Shown: piece after piece, positions 1 to 9,037 of the stretch
How positions within the stretch are numbered: the first letter of the stretch is position 1
Layout of the letters: the number at the start of each line of letters is the position of its first letter
Origin: Insolitispirillum peregrinum
GTDB lineage: Bacteria > Pseudomonadota > Alphaproteobacteria > Rhodospirillales > Rhodospirillaceae
Assembly (NCBI RefSeq): GCF_900156605.1
Contig: NZ_FTOA01000001.1
Span: 62,001 to 126,000, forward strand
Reading direction: 5' to 3'
Length of the DNA stretch: 64,000 nt
Position numbers and translations under genes: made by a program
Notes under the pieces: model-generated
What the model was told of the DNA's origin: nothing
The model's input: only the letters and a program-made list of their open reading frames with translations
Databases searched by the model: none

Positions 1-986
1 GTCAGGGTGCCACGGGCATAGCCGCTGCGGTCCAGCGGCTCGGCAAAGATGGTATAGGGCTGGTCTTCGGTTGGCGTCACCAGCACGTCATAGGTTTCAC
101 CAACGGCCATGCGGAATTCATCGACCGCCACCGGCTTGACCGGGTTGCCGTCGGCGGCGACCACCGTCAGTTTCAGGCCGGGAATGCGAACATCGAAATA
201 GGTCATTGCCGCGCCGTTGATAAAGCGCAGCCGCACCGTTTCACCCGGCTTGAACAGCGACCGCCACGGTTGCCCCGGAGGCTGGCCGTTGATCAGGAAG
301 GTATAGCCGCTGATGTCTGAAATATCGCTCGGAGCCATCCGCATGGCGCCCCACTCCAGCCGGTCCTGCACCGTGGCGGCCAGCCCGTTTTTCCCGGCAT
401 CGTCGATCAGCGTGCCAGCCGTCCGGCGGGCGGCAGTGTTGTAATAGCCGCTGTCTTTTTTCAGGTTGGCGAGGATGTCGTTCGGGGCGTCGGGGTGGAA
501 GTCCGACAGCATCACCACCGCTTCACGGTCGGCCTTGATCGGGTCGGGGTCTTTCGGCTCGATGACGATCGGGGCCAGCATCCCGGCCTGTTCCTGCAAG
601 CCGGAATGGCTGTGGTACCAATAGGTGCCGCTTTGCACCACCGGGAAGCGGTAAGTCACCGTCTCGCCCGGCTTGATGCCCTGGAACGAAAAGCCCGGAA
701 CGCCGTCTTGCTGATAGGGCAGGATCAGGCCGTGCCAGTGGATGGAGCTGTCTTCTTTCAGGGTGTTGGTGACGGCGATTTCCGCCATCTCGCCTTCTTT
801 CAGGCGCAGGGTCGGGCCGGGGCTTTGGCCGTTGAGGGTCATGGTCTTTTGCGGCGCGCCGGTCACCGAGGTTTCGGTTTCACCGATCACGATCGAATAT
901 TGCCCGGCGCTGGCGATGGTGGGCAGTGCCCAGCCGACGCAGCTTAGGGCCAGCACCGCAGCGGTGCCGGAAAAAGAAAAGCGCAT
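1..986 (-). CDS. Multicopper oxidase, CopA/PcoA-like (3' end outside window)
   Basis: Only the first 328 or so residues are present; the gene runs off the left edge. The start is the ATG at 986 (N-terminus MRFSFSGTAAVLALS), followed by a hydrophobic signal peptide of about 27 residues, so the product should be periplasmic. Two copper-ligand motifs of the N-terminal cupredoxin domain are visible: HWHG at 83-86, and HSH at 125-127 in the sequence WYHSHSG. Family members oxidise Cu(I) or phenolic substrates with four copper ions; the remaining ligands should lie in the missing C-terminal part. CopA proteins often carry a twin-arginine signal, but none is visible here, which suggests Sec export or a different subfamily. 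The small Cys/His/Met-bearing exported protein just upstream fits a copper-handling locus. The exact substrate is unknown. Confidence 0.88.
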   Translation of the reverse strand, partial: MRFSFSGTAAVLALSCVGWALPTIASAGQYSIVIGETETSVTGAPQKTMTLNGQSPGPTLRLKEGEMAEIAVTNTLKEDSSIHWHGLILPYQQDGVPGFSFQGIKPGETVTYRFPVVQSGTYWYHSHSGLQEQAGMLAPIVIEPKDPDPIKADREAVVMLSDFHPDAPNDILANLKKDSGYYNTAARRTAGTLIDDAGKNGLAATVQDRLEWGAMRMAPSDISDISGYTFLINGQPPGQPWRSLFKPGETVRLRFINGAAMTYFDVRIPGLKLTVVAADGNPVKPVAVDEFRMAVGETYDVLVTPTEDQPYTIFAEPLDRSGYARGTL

Positions 987-1048
987 GATGAATGCCTGAT
1001 CTCAGGGGACTCCGAAGGGAGCCCGGTTGCTGATGAGTCCGGAAGGAA

Positions 1049-1435
1049 TCACAGCAGCAGGCGGGGAGGGCGTTCCTGCGGGGTGATGGTCTGGCCCTGC
1101 AACCGCTCTTGCGCCTGAGGCAGCAAGGGGGTGGTGGCAACCGTGTGCTGCGGTGGCCCGCCGAGGGTGTGGGGCAGAGGCGAGGCAACGCTACAGCAGG
1201 GGGCGGCAGCGGTCATGCCGACCGGAGGATGGGGTTTGTCCGACCGGGCCGGGTCTGCTGGCCAGTCGTGGCAGGGCGGCAGGGCCGAGGCCGACAGGTC
1301 TTCACCCTCCATTGCCATCGCGGCGGCAGCCTGAGCCAGAGCCTGAGCAGGGGCGGGCAGGACATGGGTCAGGGTGGTGGCCAGCAGGGCCACCATTACC
1401 ATCACCGTTATCAGTCCTGTCTTCAGTGCCCCCAT
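1049..1435 (-). CDS. Small exported protein with Cys/His/Met residues, possibly copper related
   Basis: This 128-residue protein starts MGALKTGLITVMVMVALLA, a hydrophobic signal or anchor segment. An Ala/Met-rich stretch (AAAAMAMEGED) follows, then PCHDW near residue 55, APCCSV near residue 80 and further His and Met residues. I do not recognise a named family with certainty. The layout recalls DUF2946-like small exported proteins encoded beside copper-resistance genes. It lies about 60 bp upstream of the multicopper oxidase on the same strand, so the two are probably co-transcribed, and a role in copper binding or delivery is an inference from that. The annotated frame was chosen because of the signal peptide and same-strand context; the opposite strand is also open here but gives low-complexity protein. 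Confidence 0.55.
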   Translation of the reverse strand: MGALKTGLITVMVMVALLATTLTHVLPAPAQALAQAAAAMAMEGEDLSASALPPCHDWPADPARSDKPHPPVGMTAAAPCCSVASPLPHTLGGPPQHTVATTPLLPQAQERLQGQTITPQERPPRLLL

Positions 1436-1469
1436 CGGGGAAAAATCCTTGCTTGATGCGATGGCTCGC

Positions 1470-2207
1470 TCACCCGGTCTTGCGGAAGGTCAGGGCGATG
1501 GAGGGTTGGTCAAAGCTGACGGACTCACCCGTTGCTGTCGCGGTCTGCGCAAAGGCGGTGCGAAGGTCGGCTTCGTGCTGGTCGAACAGCGCCTCACGCT
1601 CGACATTAGCCGAAACCAGCCGCTCGCGGAATGCCTCAAACGAGGCCATCACGACAGTGTGACAGTACTGGTATTCGTTGAGCGCCTCCAGCCCCAGCGG
1701 TGCCAGCGTGGTCAGGGCCTGCTGGGCGGTGGCGCGGACGGTGGTTTCATCATCCACCAGTCGGCACAGGTCAAAGAACGGGCCGTAGGCAATCGGCTCG
1801 TTGACGTACAGAATGCCACCGGGGGCCAGAACGCGCGCCACTTCGGCCAATGCTTGCGGCATGACCTCGTGGGGGACGTGGTGCAGGCTGTTGAAAAAGA
1901 TCACCACGTCGGCGCTGGCGTCGGGCAGCGGCATCGACTGGGCCACCCCCTCGATGATGGTGACGTTGGCAAGGGCAGGCAGGCTGCGGGCCTTGGCCAG
2001 TTGGCGGGGGGAACATTCCAGCCCGATCCCGCTGGCGGCACCGGCCTCATGGACCAGCCAGCGCACCAGCCTGCCGTCGCCACAGCCAACATCAACCACC
2101 CGCTGCCCTTGTACGGCCAAGGCCTGCAACAGGGTATCGCGGCTGCCCTGACGGGGCCACAGGGGATAGGACTGGGCATAGACCGAGGGCGGAACGGTAA
2201 CGGGCAT
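1470..2207 (-). CDS. Class I SAM-dependent methyltransferase
   Basis: The 245-residue product has the Rossmann methyltransferase signature VVDVGCGDGR at about residues 37-46, where S-adenosylmethionine binds. An acidic residue follows at the end of the second strand, and a post-motif segment reads FFNSLHHVP (UbiE/Methyltransf_11 type). The start ATG has an AAGGA ribosome binding site. Length is typical of stand-alone small-molecule methyltransferases. The acceptor substrate cannot be told from the sequence. The gene is on the same strand as the copper-related genes downstream but is not clearly functionally linked to them. Confidence 0.85.
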   Translation of the reverse strand: MPVTVPPSVYAQSYPLWPRQGSRDTLLQALAVQGQRVVDVGCGDGRLVRWLVHEAGAASGIGLECSPRQLAKARSLPALANVTIIEGVAQSMPLPDASADVVIFFNSLHHVPHEVMPQALAEVARVLAPGGILYVNEPIAYGPFFDLCRLVDDETTVRATAQQALTTLAPLGLEALNEYQYCHTVVMASFEAFRERLVSANVEREALFDQHEADLRTAFAQTATATGESVSFDQPSIALTFRKTG

Positions 2208-2265
2208 GGGCTATCCTTTGTTCATTGGCAGACAAGGAATGATGCCCGTACCCGACCTGTTGTGA

Positions 2266-3126
2266 TCAGAAAAACTCTGGCCGTTCCGGGCGGTAGGTGA
2301 TCTTGTTGGCCCGTTCATAGGCCACGATGAACTGCATCAGGTCGCGCTTGCGTCCCATCGCGCCCGCCACCTGCGCCGGAGTCACCACCGGCCCGGTGAT
2401 GCGGTTTTCTTCGACCATCTGCTTGATGCGGTCGAGGAACACCTTCAGGTTCAGGGCTTCGATGGTGTCGGCGCAGAAATTGATGAAGCCGGAATAGCGG
2501 ACCGGTTTCTTCGGCTTGACCGGATGATGGGCCGAGACGGCGAACGAACCGGTACGGCCACCACGACGTTCCAGAATGGCGGCGCGGTGATAGTCCTTGA
2601 ACGGCGTGAACACCACGGCGGTCTGGCTGTCGTGCTGGGTGACGACATCGGCGTCTTCGCCCAGCAGGCGCTGGGTGACTTCACGGATGGTGCTGTCGTT
2701 CACGTCCCCGCCCAAGGCAATCCGCTCGATTTCTTCGATCTGGTTTGACGGGTTGGTGGTAAAGACAGTTTCACCTTCGTAGTGCAGTGAAACCCAGGAT
2801 TCACGCTGAAATTGCTTTTCATAGCTGGAGGTGCGCTGTTTCCACAGCTCTGACCAGTCGGTGGTGTCCGTACCAAGGTTGGAGAACATGGCCGGGTTCT
2901 GGTTAAAACGTTCCAGGACCATCGACGTCAGACGCAGGGTACTGGGGATGTTTTGTCCGCGCACGACGAGGTTTTCGGTAAACCCGTCAGCCTTGAGTTG
3001 CATGCTGACACGGTTCGACCGAATCTGGAACACCGCGTCATCGTCGGCGTGTTGTCCGCCGAACCCGAAGCGATGTACGGTGCTTTTCTCGCGGAAAAGC
3101 GTTATCCCTGAGATGACAACGGCCAT
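2266..3126 (-). CDS. Conserved-looking protein of unknown function
   Basis: This 286-residue soluble protein has no signal peptide or membrane segment. I recognise no domain. The N-terminal third is beta-rich in appearance. A middle part carries a charged segment (residues about 105-150) and the C-terminal 60 residues look helical (AQVAGAMGRKRDLMQFIV). The frame has good codon structure and the normal GC-rich third positions of its neighbours, so it is very likely a real gene. It is divergent from the DUF218 gene at 3281, sharing a 154-bp intergenic region, and is followed by the methyltransferase gene on the same strand. No function is assigned. Confidence 0.7.
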   Translation of the reverse strand: MAVVISGITLFREKSTVHRFGFGGQHADDDAVFQIRSNRVSMQLKADGFTENLVVRGQNIPSTLRLTSMVLERFNQNPAMFSNLGTDTTDWSELWKQRTSSYEKQFQRESWVSLHYEGETVFTTNPSNQIEEIERIALGGDVNDSTIREVTQRLLGEDADVVTQHDSQTAVVFTPFKDYHRAAILERRGGRTGSFAVSAHHPVKPKKPVRYSGFINFCADTIEALNLKVFLDRIKQMVEENRITGPVVTPAQVAGAMGRKRDLMQFIVAYERANKITYRPERPEFF

Positions 3127-3280
3127 TTCTTGGCTTCAATTACCCTAAATTATCCCCTGGAAGGCCGCAAAGCCCAGTGAAGCAAAGGCATTCTGCAAGC
3201 AAAATCATCCGTTGTCTATCATGGTTTGCGATCTGATGATGCACCGTAGCATTTAAAAGCCATAGCCGAAAGAGAGACAT

Positions 3281-3850
3281 ATGCACCACGAAGACCTCTT
3301 TCCTGGCAACAATGACATGAATGCCGTTCCGTTAGCGAAAACGGTTGTTGTCCTGGGCGCGCGTATTCATGACGACGGGACGCTCAGTCCTGCTCTGGTG
3401 CGACGTTTGCAGCGACTGGTTCTATTGTGGCAGCGGGACAGGGGGCGTCCCGGGGCCATCGGGACCATCGTCCTGTCGGGTGGGCGTCCGAAAGGCTATC
3501 CGGGGGAAATGGCCGAGGCGGAGGCGATGGCCGAATGGCTGGTGGCAGCCGGGGTGCCAGGACAGATGATGGTGCTGGAGGATGTCTCGCGCACAACCCG
3601 CGAGAATGCCCTCTACAGCCTGATGTGGGCGCGCCGGTGCGGGGTGCGGAAAATCCATGTGCTGACCGACTGGGCCCACCTGCCACGGGCGATGCTGGTG
3701 TTCCTGATCATCGGGCGGGGATGGGGGATCCGTGTGCGTGGGGTGGCGGCACCGCTGTCATGGTCATGGTCATCGCTGCGCGCGATCGGTCGGGAATGTG
3801 CGGCCATTGCGGCCGACGCGATTCGAGCCTGGCGTGTTTCACGCCCCTGA
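3281..3850 (+). CDS. DUF218 / YdcF-ElyC-SanA-like protein
   Basis: The 189-residue protein has the core of the DUF218 family: VVVLGARI near residue 22, IVLSGGRP near residue 62, an acidic EAEAMAEWL helix, the characteristic SRTTRENA near residue 108 and the VLTDWAHLPRA segment near residue 135. Members with N-terminal anchors (SanA, ElyC) act in envelope maintenance. This copy lacks an obvious N-terminal membrane segment, although residues 140-160 are hydrophobic. A purine-rich stretch (AAAGAGAG) precedes the ATG. Biochemical activity is not established for most of the family. It is divergent from the unknown gene on its left. Confidence 0.8.
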   Translation: MHHEDLFPGNNDMNAVPLAKTVVVLGARIHDDGTLSPALVRRLQRLVLLWQRDRGRPGAIGTIVLSGGRPKGYPGEMAEAEAMAEWLVAAGVPGQMMVLEDVSRTTRENALYSLMWARRCGVRKIHVLTDWAHLPRAMLVFLIIGRGWGIRVRGVAAPLSWSWSSLRAIGRECAAIAADAIRAWRVSRP

Positions 3851-4130
3851 TAATGATTCCGTTCGGGTGGGGATGATCCACTGACGGGAACGGCACCGCG
3901 GAAACAGATTGCTGCCGGTGCTTTGGAGTGGCTTTATTCCTGCATTTCCACAGCCTGACAGGCAAAACGGGTGGTGCCTTCCCTGCCCGAACGGATAGTA
4001 AGGACTGGACAAAAGCGGTGTTTTGTGGTGTAAGCAGGGACAACCCTGACCGTCTGTGATCGCTGTGCGATGCCTTGGGCAGAGCATGTCGGTGCGCGGT
4101 GTCAGGACGCCCTCTTACATACAGCCCTGC

Positions 4131-4144
4131 GGAGGATGTCCGTG
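4131..4144 (+). promoter_or_regulatory. Shine-Dalgarno and GTG start of acnB
   Basis: GGAGG at 4131-4135 is followed directly by an in-frame ATG (4136) and, six bases after the GGAGG, by GTG (4142). The ATG has no spacing from the Shine-Dalgarno, so it cannot be used with it. The GTG has ideal spacing, and its product begins LEAYRQH, matching the known AcnB N-terminus (LEEYRKH in E. coli). GTG at 4142 is therefore the start. Confidence 0.8.
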
Positions 4145-6727
4145 CTTGAAGCCTATCGCCAGCATGCCGCCGAGCGTGCCGCCCTCGGGATCCCACCCCT
4201 GCCGCTCTCTGCCCAGCAAACCGAACAGCTGATCACCCTGCTGGAGAACCCGCCGAAGGGCGAGGAAGAAACTCTGGTTGATCTGCTGACCCACCGCGTT
4301 CCCGCCGGTGTGGATGATGCCGCCAAGGTGAAGGCCGGCTTCCTGGCCGCCGTTGCCAAGGGGCTGGAAAGCTCGCCGCTGATCAGCCGGGTCAAGGCCA
4401 CCGAACTGCTCGGCACCATGCTGGGCGGTTTCAACATCCACCCGCTGATCGAGCTGCTCGACGACGCCGAAGTCGGTGCCGCCGCCGCCGAGGGTCTGAA
4501 AAAGACCCTGCTGATGTTCGATTACTTCCATGACGTCAAGGAACTGGCCGACAAGGGCAGCGCCAACGCCAAGGCGGTGATCCAGTCGTGGGCCGATGCC
4601 GAGTGGTTCACCTCGCGCCCGGAAGTGCCGGAATCGCTGACCGTCACCATTTTCAAGGTGACCGGCGAAACCAACACCGACGACCTGTCGCCCGCCCCGG
4701 ATGCCTGGAGCCGTCCTGACATCCCGCTGCACGCGCTGGCGATGCTGAAGAACCCGCGTCCGGGCATCGAGCCGGAAGACGCCGGTGTTCGCGGCCCGAT
4801 CCGCTTCCTCGAAGAGCTGCGGGCCAAGGGCAATCTGGTGGCCTACGTCGGTGACGTGGTCGGCACCGGCTCGTCGCGCAAGTCCGCCACCAACTCGGTG
4901 CTGTGGTTCACTGGCGAAGACATTCCGTTCGTCCCGAACAAGCGGTTCGGGGGCGTCTGCCTCGGTACCAAGATCGCCCCGATCTTCTACAACACCATGG
5001 AAGATGCCGGTGCGCTGCCGATCGAGCTGGACGTCAACCAGATGGACATGGGCGACGTGGTCGAGCTGCGTCCCTACGAAGGCAAGGCCCTGAAGAACGG
5101 CGCGGTGATCGCCGAATTCAAGGTCAAGTCCGACGTGATCTTTGACGAAGTGCGCGCCGGTGGCCGCATTCCGCTGATCATTGGTCGCGGTCTGACCACC
5201 AAGGCCCGTGAATCGCTGGGCCTGCCGCCGAGCACCCTGTTCCGTCTGCCGGGCGTGCCGGAAGACAGCGGCAAGGGTTTCAGCCTGGCGCAGAAGATGG
5301 TTGGCCGTGCTTGCGGTCTCGCCGAAGGTCTGGGCGTCCGTCCGGGCACCTATTGCGAGCCCAAGATGACCACCGTCGGGTCGCAGGACACCACTGGTCC
5401 GATGACCCGCGACGAACTGAAGGATCTGGCCTGCCTCGGCTTCTCGGCCGACATGGTGATGCAGTCGTTCTGCCATACCGCCGCCTATCCCAAGCTGGTC
5501 GACGTCAAGACCCACCGCGAACTGCCGGCCTTCATCTCCACCCGTGGCGGCGTTGCCCTGCGTCCGGGCGACGGGGTGATCCACTCGTGGCTGAACCGCC
5601 TGCTGATGCCCGATACCGTCGGCACCGGCGGTGACTCGCACACCCGCTTCCCGATCGGCATTTCCTTCCCGGCTGGCTCGGGTCTGGTGGCCTTTGCGGC
5701 GGCGACCGGCGTGATGCCGCTCGACATGCCGGAATCGGTGCTGGTCCGCTTCAAGGGCGAGCTGCAGCCGGGCGTGACCCTGCGCGATCTGGTCAATGCC
5801 ATTCCGCTGTACGCCATCCGTCAGGGCCTGCTGACCGTCGAGAAGAAGGGCAAGAAGAACATCTTCTCTGGCCGTATTCTCGAAATCGAAGGTCTGCCGG
5901 ACCTGAAGGTCGAACAGGCCTTCGAACTGACCGACGCCTCGGCGGAACGGTCGGCGGCGGCGTGCACCGTGCGTCTGAGCAAAGAGCCGATCATCGAGTA
6001 CATGACCTCGAACATCACCCTGATGAAGTGGATGATCGCCGAGGGCTATGCCGATGCCCGCACTCTGGGCCGTCGCATCAAGGCGATGGAAGCGTGGATT
6101 GCCAATCCGCAGCTGCTGGAGCCCGATGCCGATGCCGAATACGCCGCGGTGATCGATATCGATCTGGCCGACATCAAGGAACCGATCGTCGCCTGCCCGA
6201 ACGACCCGGACGACGTGAAGCTGCTGTCCGACGTCGCTGGCGACAAGATCGACGAAGTGTTCATCGGCTCGTGCATGACCAACATCGGTCACTTCCGCGC
6301 TGCCGGGAAGGTGCTGGACGGCAAGTCCGACATCCCGACCCGTCTGTGGATTGCCCCGCCGACCAAGATGGACGCCGCCATCCTGAACGAAGAAGGCTAT
6401 TACAGCGTTCTCGGCAAGGCGGGTGCGCGGATGGAAATGCCGGGCTGTAGCTTGTGCATGGGCAACCAGGCGCAGATCCGCAAGGGCTCGACCGCCATGT
6501 CCACCTCCACCCGTAACTTCCCGAACCGTCTGGGTATTGATACCCGCGTGTATCTGGGGTCGGCCGAGCTGGCGGCGGTGTGCGCCCTGATGGGCAAGAT
6601 CCCCACCCCGGCCGAGTATCTGGAGCAGGTGATGGTCGTCAACGCCAAGGCTGCTGACGTTTACCGCTACATGAACTTCGACCAGATCGAAGCTTTCCGT
6701 TCGGTGGCCGATACGGTCACTGTCTAA
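4142..6727 (+). CDS. acnB: Aconitate hydratase B
   Basis: The 861-residue product is an AcnB-type aconitase (E. coli AcnB has 865), converting citrate to isocitrate through cis-aconitate in the citric acid cycle. The N-terminal HEAT-like helical domain comes first, then the swivelling domain ([25 protein letters not shown]), then the catalytic domain. The [4Fe-4S] ligands are visible as the Cys in [12 protein letters not shown] and the two in [10 protein letters not shown]. It is a single-gene unit: the upstream gene ends about 290 bp away, and a strong terminator follows at 6805. I see nothing decisive in the upstream gap beyond the ribosome binding site. A very long open frame opposite this gene is a codon-bias artefact. 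Confidence 0.97.
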   Translation: MLEAYRQHAAERAALGIPPLPLSAQQTEQLITLLENPPKGEEETLVDLLTHRVPAGVDDAAKVKAGFLAAVAKGLESSPLISRVKATELLGTMLGGFNIHPLIELLDDAEVGAAAAEGLKKTLLMFDYFHDVKELADKGSANAKAVIQSWADAEWFTSRPEVPESLTVTIFKVTGETNTDDLSPAPDAWSRPDIPLHALAMLKNPRPGIEPEDAGVRGPIRFLEELRAKGNLVAYVGDVVGTGSSRKSATNSVLWFTGEDIPFVPNKRFGGVCLGTKIAPIFYNTMEDAGALPIELDVNQMDMGDVVELRPYEGKALKNGAVIAEFKVKSDVIFDEVRAGGRIPLIIGRGLTTKARESLGLPPSTLFRLPGVPEDSGKGFSLAQKMVGRACGLAEGLGVRPGTYCEPKMTTVGSQDTTGPMTRDELKDLACLGFSADMVMQSFCHTAAYPKLVDVKTHRELPAFISTRGGVALRPGDGVIHSWLNRLLMPDTVGTGGDSHTRFPIGISFPAGSGLVAFAAATGVMPLDMPESVLVRFKGELQPGVTLRDLVNAIPLYAIRQGLLTVEKKGKKNIFSGRILEIEGLPDLKVEQAFELTDASAERSAAACTVRLSKEPIIEYMTSNITLMKWMIAEGYADARTLGRRIKAMEAWIANPQLLEPDADAEYAAVIDIDLADIKEPIVACPNDPDDVKLLSDVAGDKIDEVFIGSCMTNIGHFRAAGKVLDGKSDIPTRLWIAPPTKMDAAILNEEGYYSVLGKAGARMEMPGCSLCMGNQAQIRKGSTAMSTSTRNFPNRLGIDTRVYLGSAELAAVCALMGKIPTPAEYLEQVMVVNAKAADVYRYMNFDQIEAFRSVADTVTV

Positions 6728-6804
6728 GGAAAGACCCGCCATCGGGACATGGCCCTTGTCTAGCCATGAACCGGTGATCCGGGACGATTGCACGCATCCT
6801 TGTG

Positions 6805-6836
6805 CCCCTGCCAGCCACGCTGGCAGGGGTCTTTTT
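6805..6836 (+). terminator. Rho-independent terminator of acnB
   Basis: A perfect 9-bp stem (CCCCTGCCA / TGGCAGGGG) with a 7-base loop is followed by CTTTTTT. It sits 78 bp after the acnB stop codon. Confidence 0.9.
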
Positions 6837-6867
6837 TCGGCCTTGGCAGATGGCTGGCAGAAAGATC

Positions 6868-7017
6868 GTGGAGCGCTGCTCCACACCTCGCAGGGGCCTT
6901 GAGGCCCCTGACCCCATTCTTTTGATAGTGAAAGAAAAAATGGGGGTTTGGGGGCATCGCACCCAAACGGGTTCGGGCGGTAGCCCGTTCTCTTCCACTG
7001 ACTGTCGTGTCCTGTAG
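6868..7017 (-). repeat. MITE-like intergenic repeat, copy A (inverted orientation, one end missing)
   Basis: This copy holds the palindrome core GTGGAGCGCTGCTCCAC (6868-6884), the hairpin AGGGGCCTTGAGGCCCCT, the CCCCATTC/GAAAAAATGGGG segment and, at the right, the end ACTGTCGTGTCCTGTAG. It runs in the opposite orientation to the other copies and lacks the second terminal repeat. It lies between the convergent genes acnB and DUF2023. Confidence 0.8.
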
Positions 7018-7029
7018 CGTCACACAACG

Positions 7030-7413
7030 TTAATGGGCCGCCGCACGGATCGCCACTGGCCTGCCAGTCTGGTGCATGGCGAGGAAACGCAGGCACTGCT
7101 GTTCGCGGTCATAGCCCAACAGGGTTCCAAGGATGAAATCCTCTTCGGGGGTCAGACAACACAGCGGTTTGGTGACGATCCGGCGGACGGTTTCGATGCA
7201 GGCCGGGCGACCAAAAAACAGGTTGGTCTTGCTGGTACCGGCGGCGTGCAGGTAACAGGGAATGCTGTCCTGTTCCAGCCGGGCCTGCGCCCGGGCGGCA
7301 TCGCCCGGACAGAGGGTGAGCATGAACAGGTGGCGGACCCCCTTGTGGAATTCATAGAGGTACTGCGGCAGGACGCCCAGACATCCGGCGCTTACACCAA
7401 CTGTTTGATCCAT
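7030..7413 (-). CDS. DUF2023 family protein
   Basis: This 127-residue protein contains the features I associate with DUF2023: LYEFHKGVRHLFMLTL, INLFFG-like KTNLFFGRPACIE, and the block LTPEEDFILGTLLGYDR near the C-terminus. Family function is unknown, but these proteins are typically encoded beside a flavodoxin, as here. Its ATG lies inside the last codons of the flavodoxin gene (22-bp overlap), so the two are translationally coupled. A role in flavodoxin use under iron limitation is an inference from the neighbour and the Fur-like site. Confidence 0.78.
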   Translation of the reverse strand: MDQTVGVSAGCLGVLPQYLYEFHKGVRHLFMLTLCPGDAARAQARLEQDSIPCYLHAAGTSKTNLFFGRPACIETVRRIVTKPLCCLTPEEDFILGTLLGYDREQQCLRFLAMHQTGRPVAIRAAAH

Positions 7414-7874
7414 TCGGTGATCCGTCCTTCGGTTTTCGAGGATTGATTGTCTTCGTCCAGCGCCAGCCCGACGAACTTGCCGTCGCGCAGGGCCTGCGAG
7501 CCGCTGAAGTCATAGCCCTTGGTGTCGGTAAAGCCGACCACGGTCGCGCCCTTGGCAACCACGGTGTCATACAGGATGCCGACCGCATCAATGAACGAAT
7601 CGGGATAAGTGACCTGATCGCCGGTGCCGAAAATGGCGACTTTCGTGTTGCTGAGATCGGCTTCTTCCAGAACCCCCAACCGCTCTTCCCAATCGGCCTG
7701 CAAGTCACCGACGCCATAGGTCGGACAGCCCAGCACCAGCAGCGAGCAGTCTTCAAAGTCTGCGGTTTTGGCCTTGGTGATGTTGAGGACCGTTGCATTG
7801 AGCTTTTTGCCGATGCGGGTGGCAATTGCCTTGGTGCAGCCGGAATCCGAGCCGAAAACAACCGTGATGCTCAT
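7392..7874 (-). CDS. Flavodoxin
   Basis: This 160-residue FMN-binding electron carrier begins MSITVVFGSDSGCTKAIA, which holds the phosphate-binding loop of flavodoxins (G-S-D-S-G-C-T). Aromatic FMN-stacking regions follow (CPTYGVGDLQADW, GTGDQVTYPDSF). The length and insert place it with long-chain flavodoxins (FldA type), which replace ferredoxin when iron is scarce. The GAGGA ribosome binding site is well placed. A Fur-like site about 100 bp upstream supports iron-starvation induction, and the downstream DUF2023 gene overlaps it. Confidence 0.93.
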   Translation of the reverse strand: MSITVVFGSDSGCTKAIATRIGKKLNATVLNITKAKTADFEDCSLLVLGCPTYGVGDLQADWEERLGVLEEADLSNTKVAIFGTGDQVTYPDSFIDAVGILYDTVVAKGATVVGFTDTKGYDFSGSQALRDGKFVGLALDEDNQSSKTEGRITEWIKQLV

Positions 7875-7972
7875 TGTGCTTCCTCGTATGTGTCATGGGA
7901 CGGGTGCCCGAGAGCAGGGGCCGGTCTCCCCGGGGGAGCAAAGGGAGCGGCTGGCCTCTCGATGGGAGGAAT

Positions 7973-7999
7973 GTTAATGCTAATGAGAATTGATTGCAA
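7973..7999 (-). promoter_or_regulatory. Candidate Fur-type box upstream of flavodoxin
   Basis: The AT-rich island reads GTTAATGCTAATGAGAATTG and continues ATTGCAA. It contains overlapping NAT(A/T)AT-like hexamers, and by eye roughly 12 of 19 positions match the classical Fur consensus. It stands out against GC-rich flanks and lies about 100 bp before the flavodoxin start. Confidence 0.55.
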
Positions 8000-8142
8000 C
8001 AGATGATGATGCAGTATCTGTATGTTTGTGATGACAAGAGGTTTTGGCTGGGCCGTCAGCCTCACCGATTAGGCAGTCAAGGAAGGAATGGGGCTGACGG
8101 CTGGTGGAGGCGGCTGTCGGCGCTCCTCACTGAAAGACGGTG

Positions 8143-8775
8143 TCACCAGTAGCCTTCACCGCGAAGCTCTTTGGTATTTTTGTCCAAATGGTATTCACAG
8201 TGAAAGTTTATTCCTGGAAGTGTCCATTGGTTGTCTTGCGTTATTGTGTATAATATATTGCTCCATGAAGAGAGTTCTCTTACTGAGTCTCCATATTGCT
8301 CCGTTCCGAGCAGGTATCTATAGACATTATCCCTTGATCGCATATCTTTCATTTTTCCAAAAACACTTTGATTGGCGTTCATCTTCTCCACTTCTGTTGC
8401 TGTACCCTCTTCTATCGCACCGGATTTGGCGAGGAATGCCAATTCTCTGGCGATAAGGCCTTGATTATAGTGGGCATTAATCTCGGTGGCCCCAATCATT
8501 GCTTTTTTTGCTTCTGAACGGGTGATTCCCCAGAACGCCATATCGAGGCAATGAGTAAGTTCGTGCATCAGAATGCAGGCCTGATGCGGAGCAGCAAGAG
8601 TAAACGTCGGTAAATGAATTGTATCTTTATCAATGGCAGAGCCATAGGCATTCAGGCCTGCGTCAGCTATGCCTTGAACATTCGCCAGCTCTTGTCTTGC
8701 GAGTAGCGCCAATCCCGACGGGCATTTCTGGAGAAGTTTGTAGCCTTCAGAGAAATTATGCGGAACCGTGATCAT
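8143..8775 (-). CDS. HEXXH-motif protein, putative zinc metallopeptidase
   Basis: The 210-residue product carries HELTH at 71-75, the zinc-metallopeptidase motif, in the context ACILMHELTHCLDM. Glu98 (GATEINAHYNQG), 23 residues after the second His, could be the third ligand of a gluzincin-like site. There is no signal peptide, so the protein is cytoplasmic or delivered by a specialised system. The gene is clearly AT-richer than its neighbours and uses codons rare in them, which suggests horizontal acquisition. I do not recognise the exact family; NleD-like M91 or effector-type peptidases are possibilities only. No obvious cognate immunity gene or secretion gene is adjacent. Confidence 0.6.
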   Translation of the reverse strand: MITVPHNFSEGYKLLQKCPSGLALLARQELANVQGIADAGLNAYGSAIDKDTIHLPTFTLAAPHQACILMHELTHCLDMAFWGITRSEAKKAMIGATEINAHYNQGLIARELAFLAKSGAIEEGTATEVEKMNANQSVFGKMKDMRSRDNVYRYLLGTEQYGDSVRELSSWSNILYTITQDNQWTLPGINFHCEYHLDKNTKELRGEGYW

Positions 8776-8927
8776 GATGGTATCCTTTGATGACTAAAAT
8801 CAATAATGGATAAAATTCATTGTATTCTATCTCAGGTTTATCTGTAGGCCGATGGTGTTGAATGTCTCTGTCCAGGCACTTTCATGGTTTGCCCTGTGGG
8901 GGACGGCGTTGTATGGCGCGGTGCGCG

Positions 8928-8963
8928 AAAAAAAAGCGGGACAGATCTGCTGATCCATCCCGC
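8928..8963 (-). terminator. Rho-independent terminator of the transporter/oxidase operon
   Basis: Read on the minus strand, GCGGGA pairs with TCCCGC around a partly paired loop, followed by eight T residues. It lies about 75 bp after the substrate-binding protein stop codon. Confidence 0.8.
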
Positions 8964-8998
8964 CTTTGACAACCCGTTCAACAGAACGAGTCTGGGGT

Positions 8999-9015
8999 GT
9001 GGAGCAGCGCTCCAC
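8999..9015 (+). repeat. MITE-like repeat, copy B (core only)
   Basis: Only the core palindrome GTGGAGCAGCGCTCCAC remains, with the preceding TCTGGG as in other copies. It lies between the operon terminator and the last gene of the operon. Confidence 0.7.
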
Positions 9016-9037
9016 ATCCCTGTTTTCCCCTTGCTGA

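Noticed and set aside
4115-7096. A 993-codon open frame on the minus strand opposite acnB
   Set aside because: It is the antisense of a well-supported aconitase gene, has a His/Gly/Gln-rich composition typical of GC-biased shadow frames, and has no ribosome binding site or domain.
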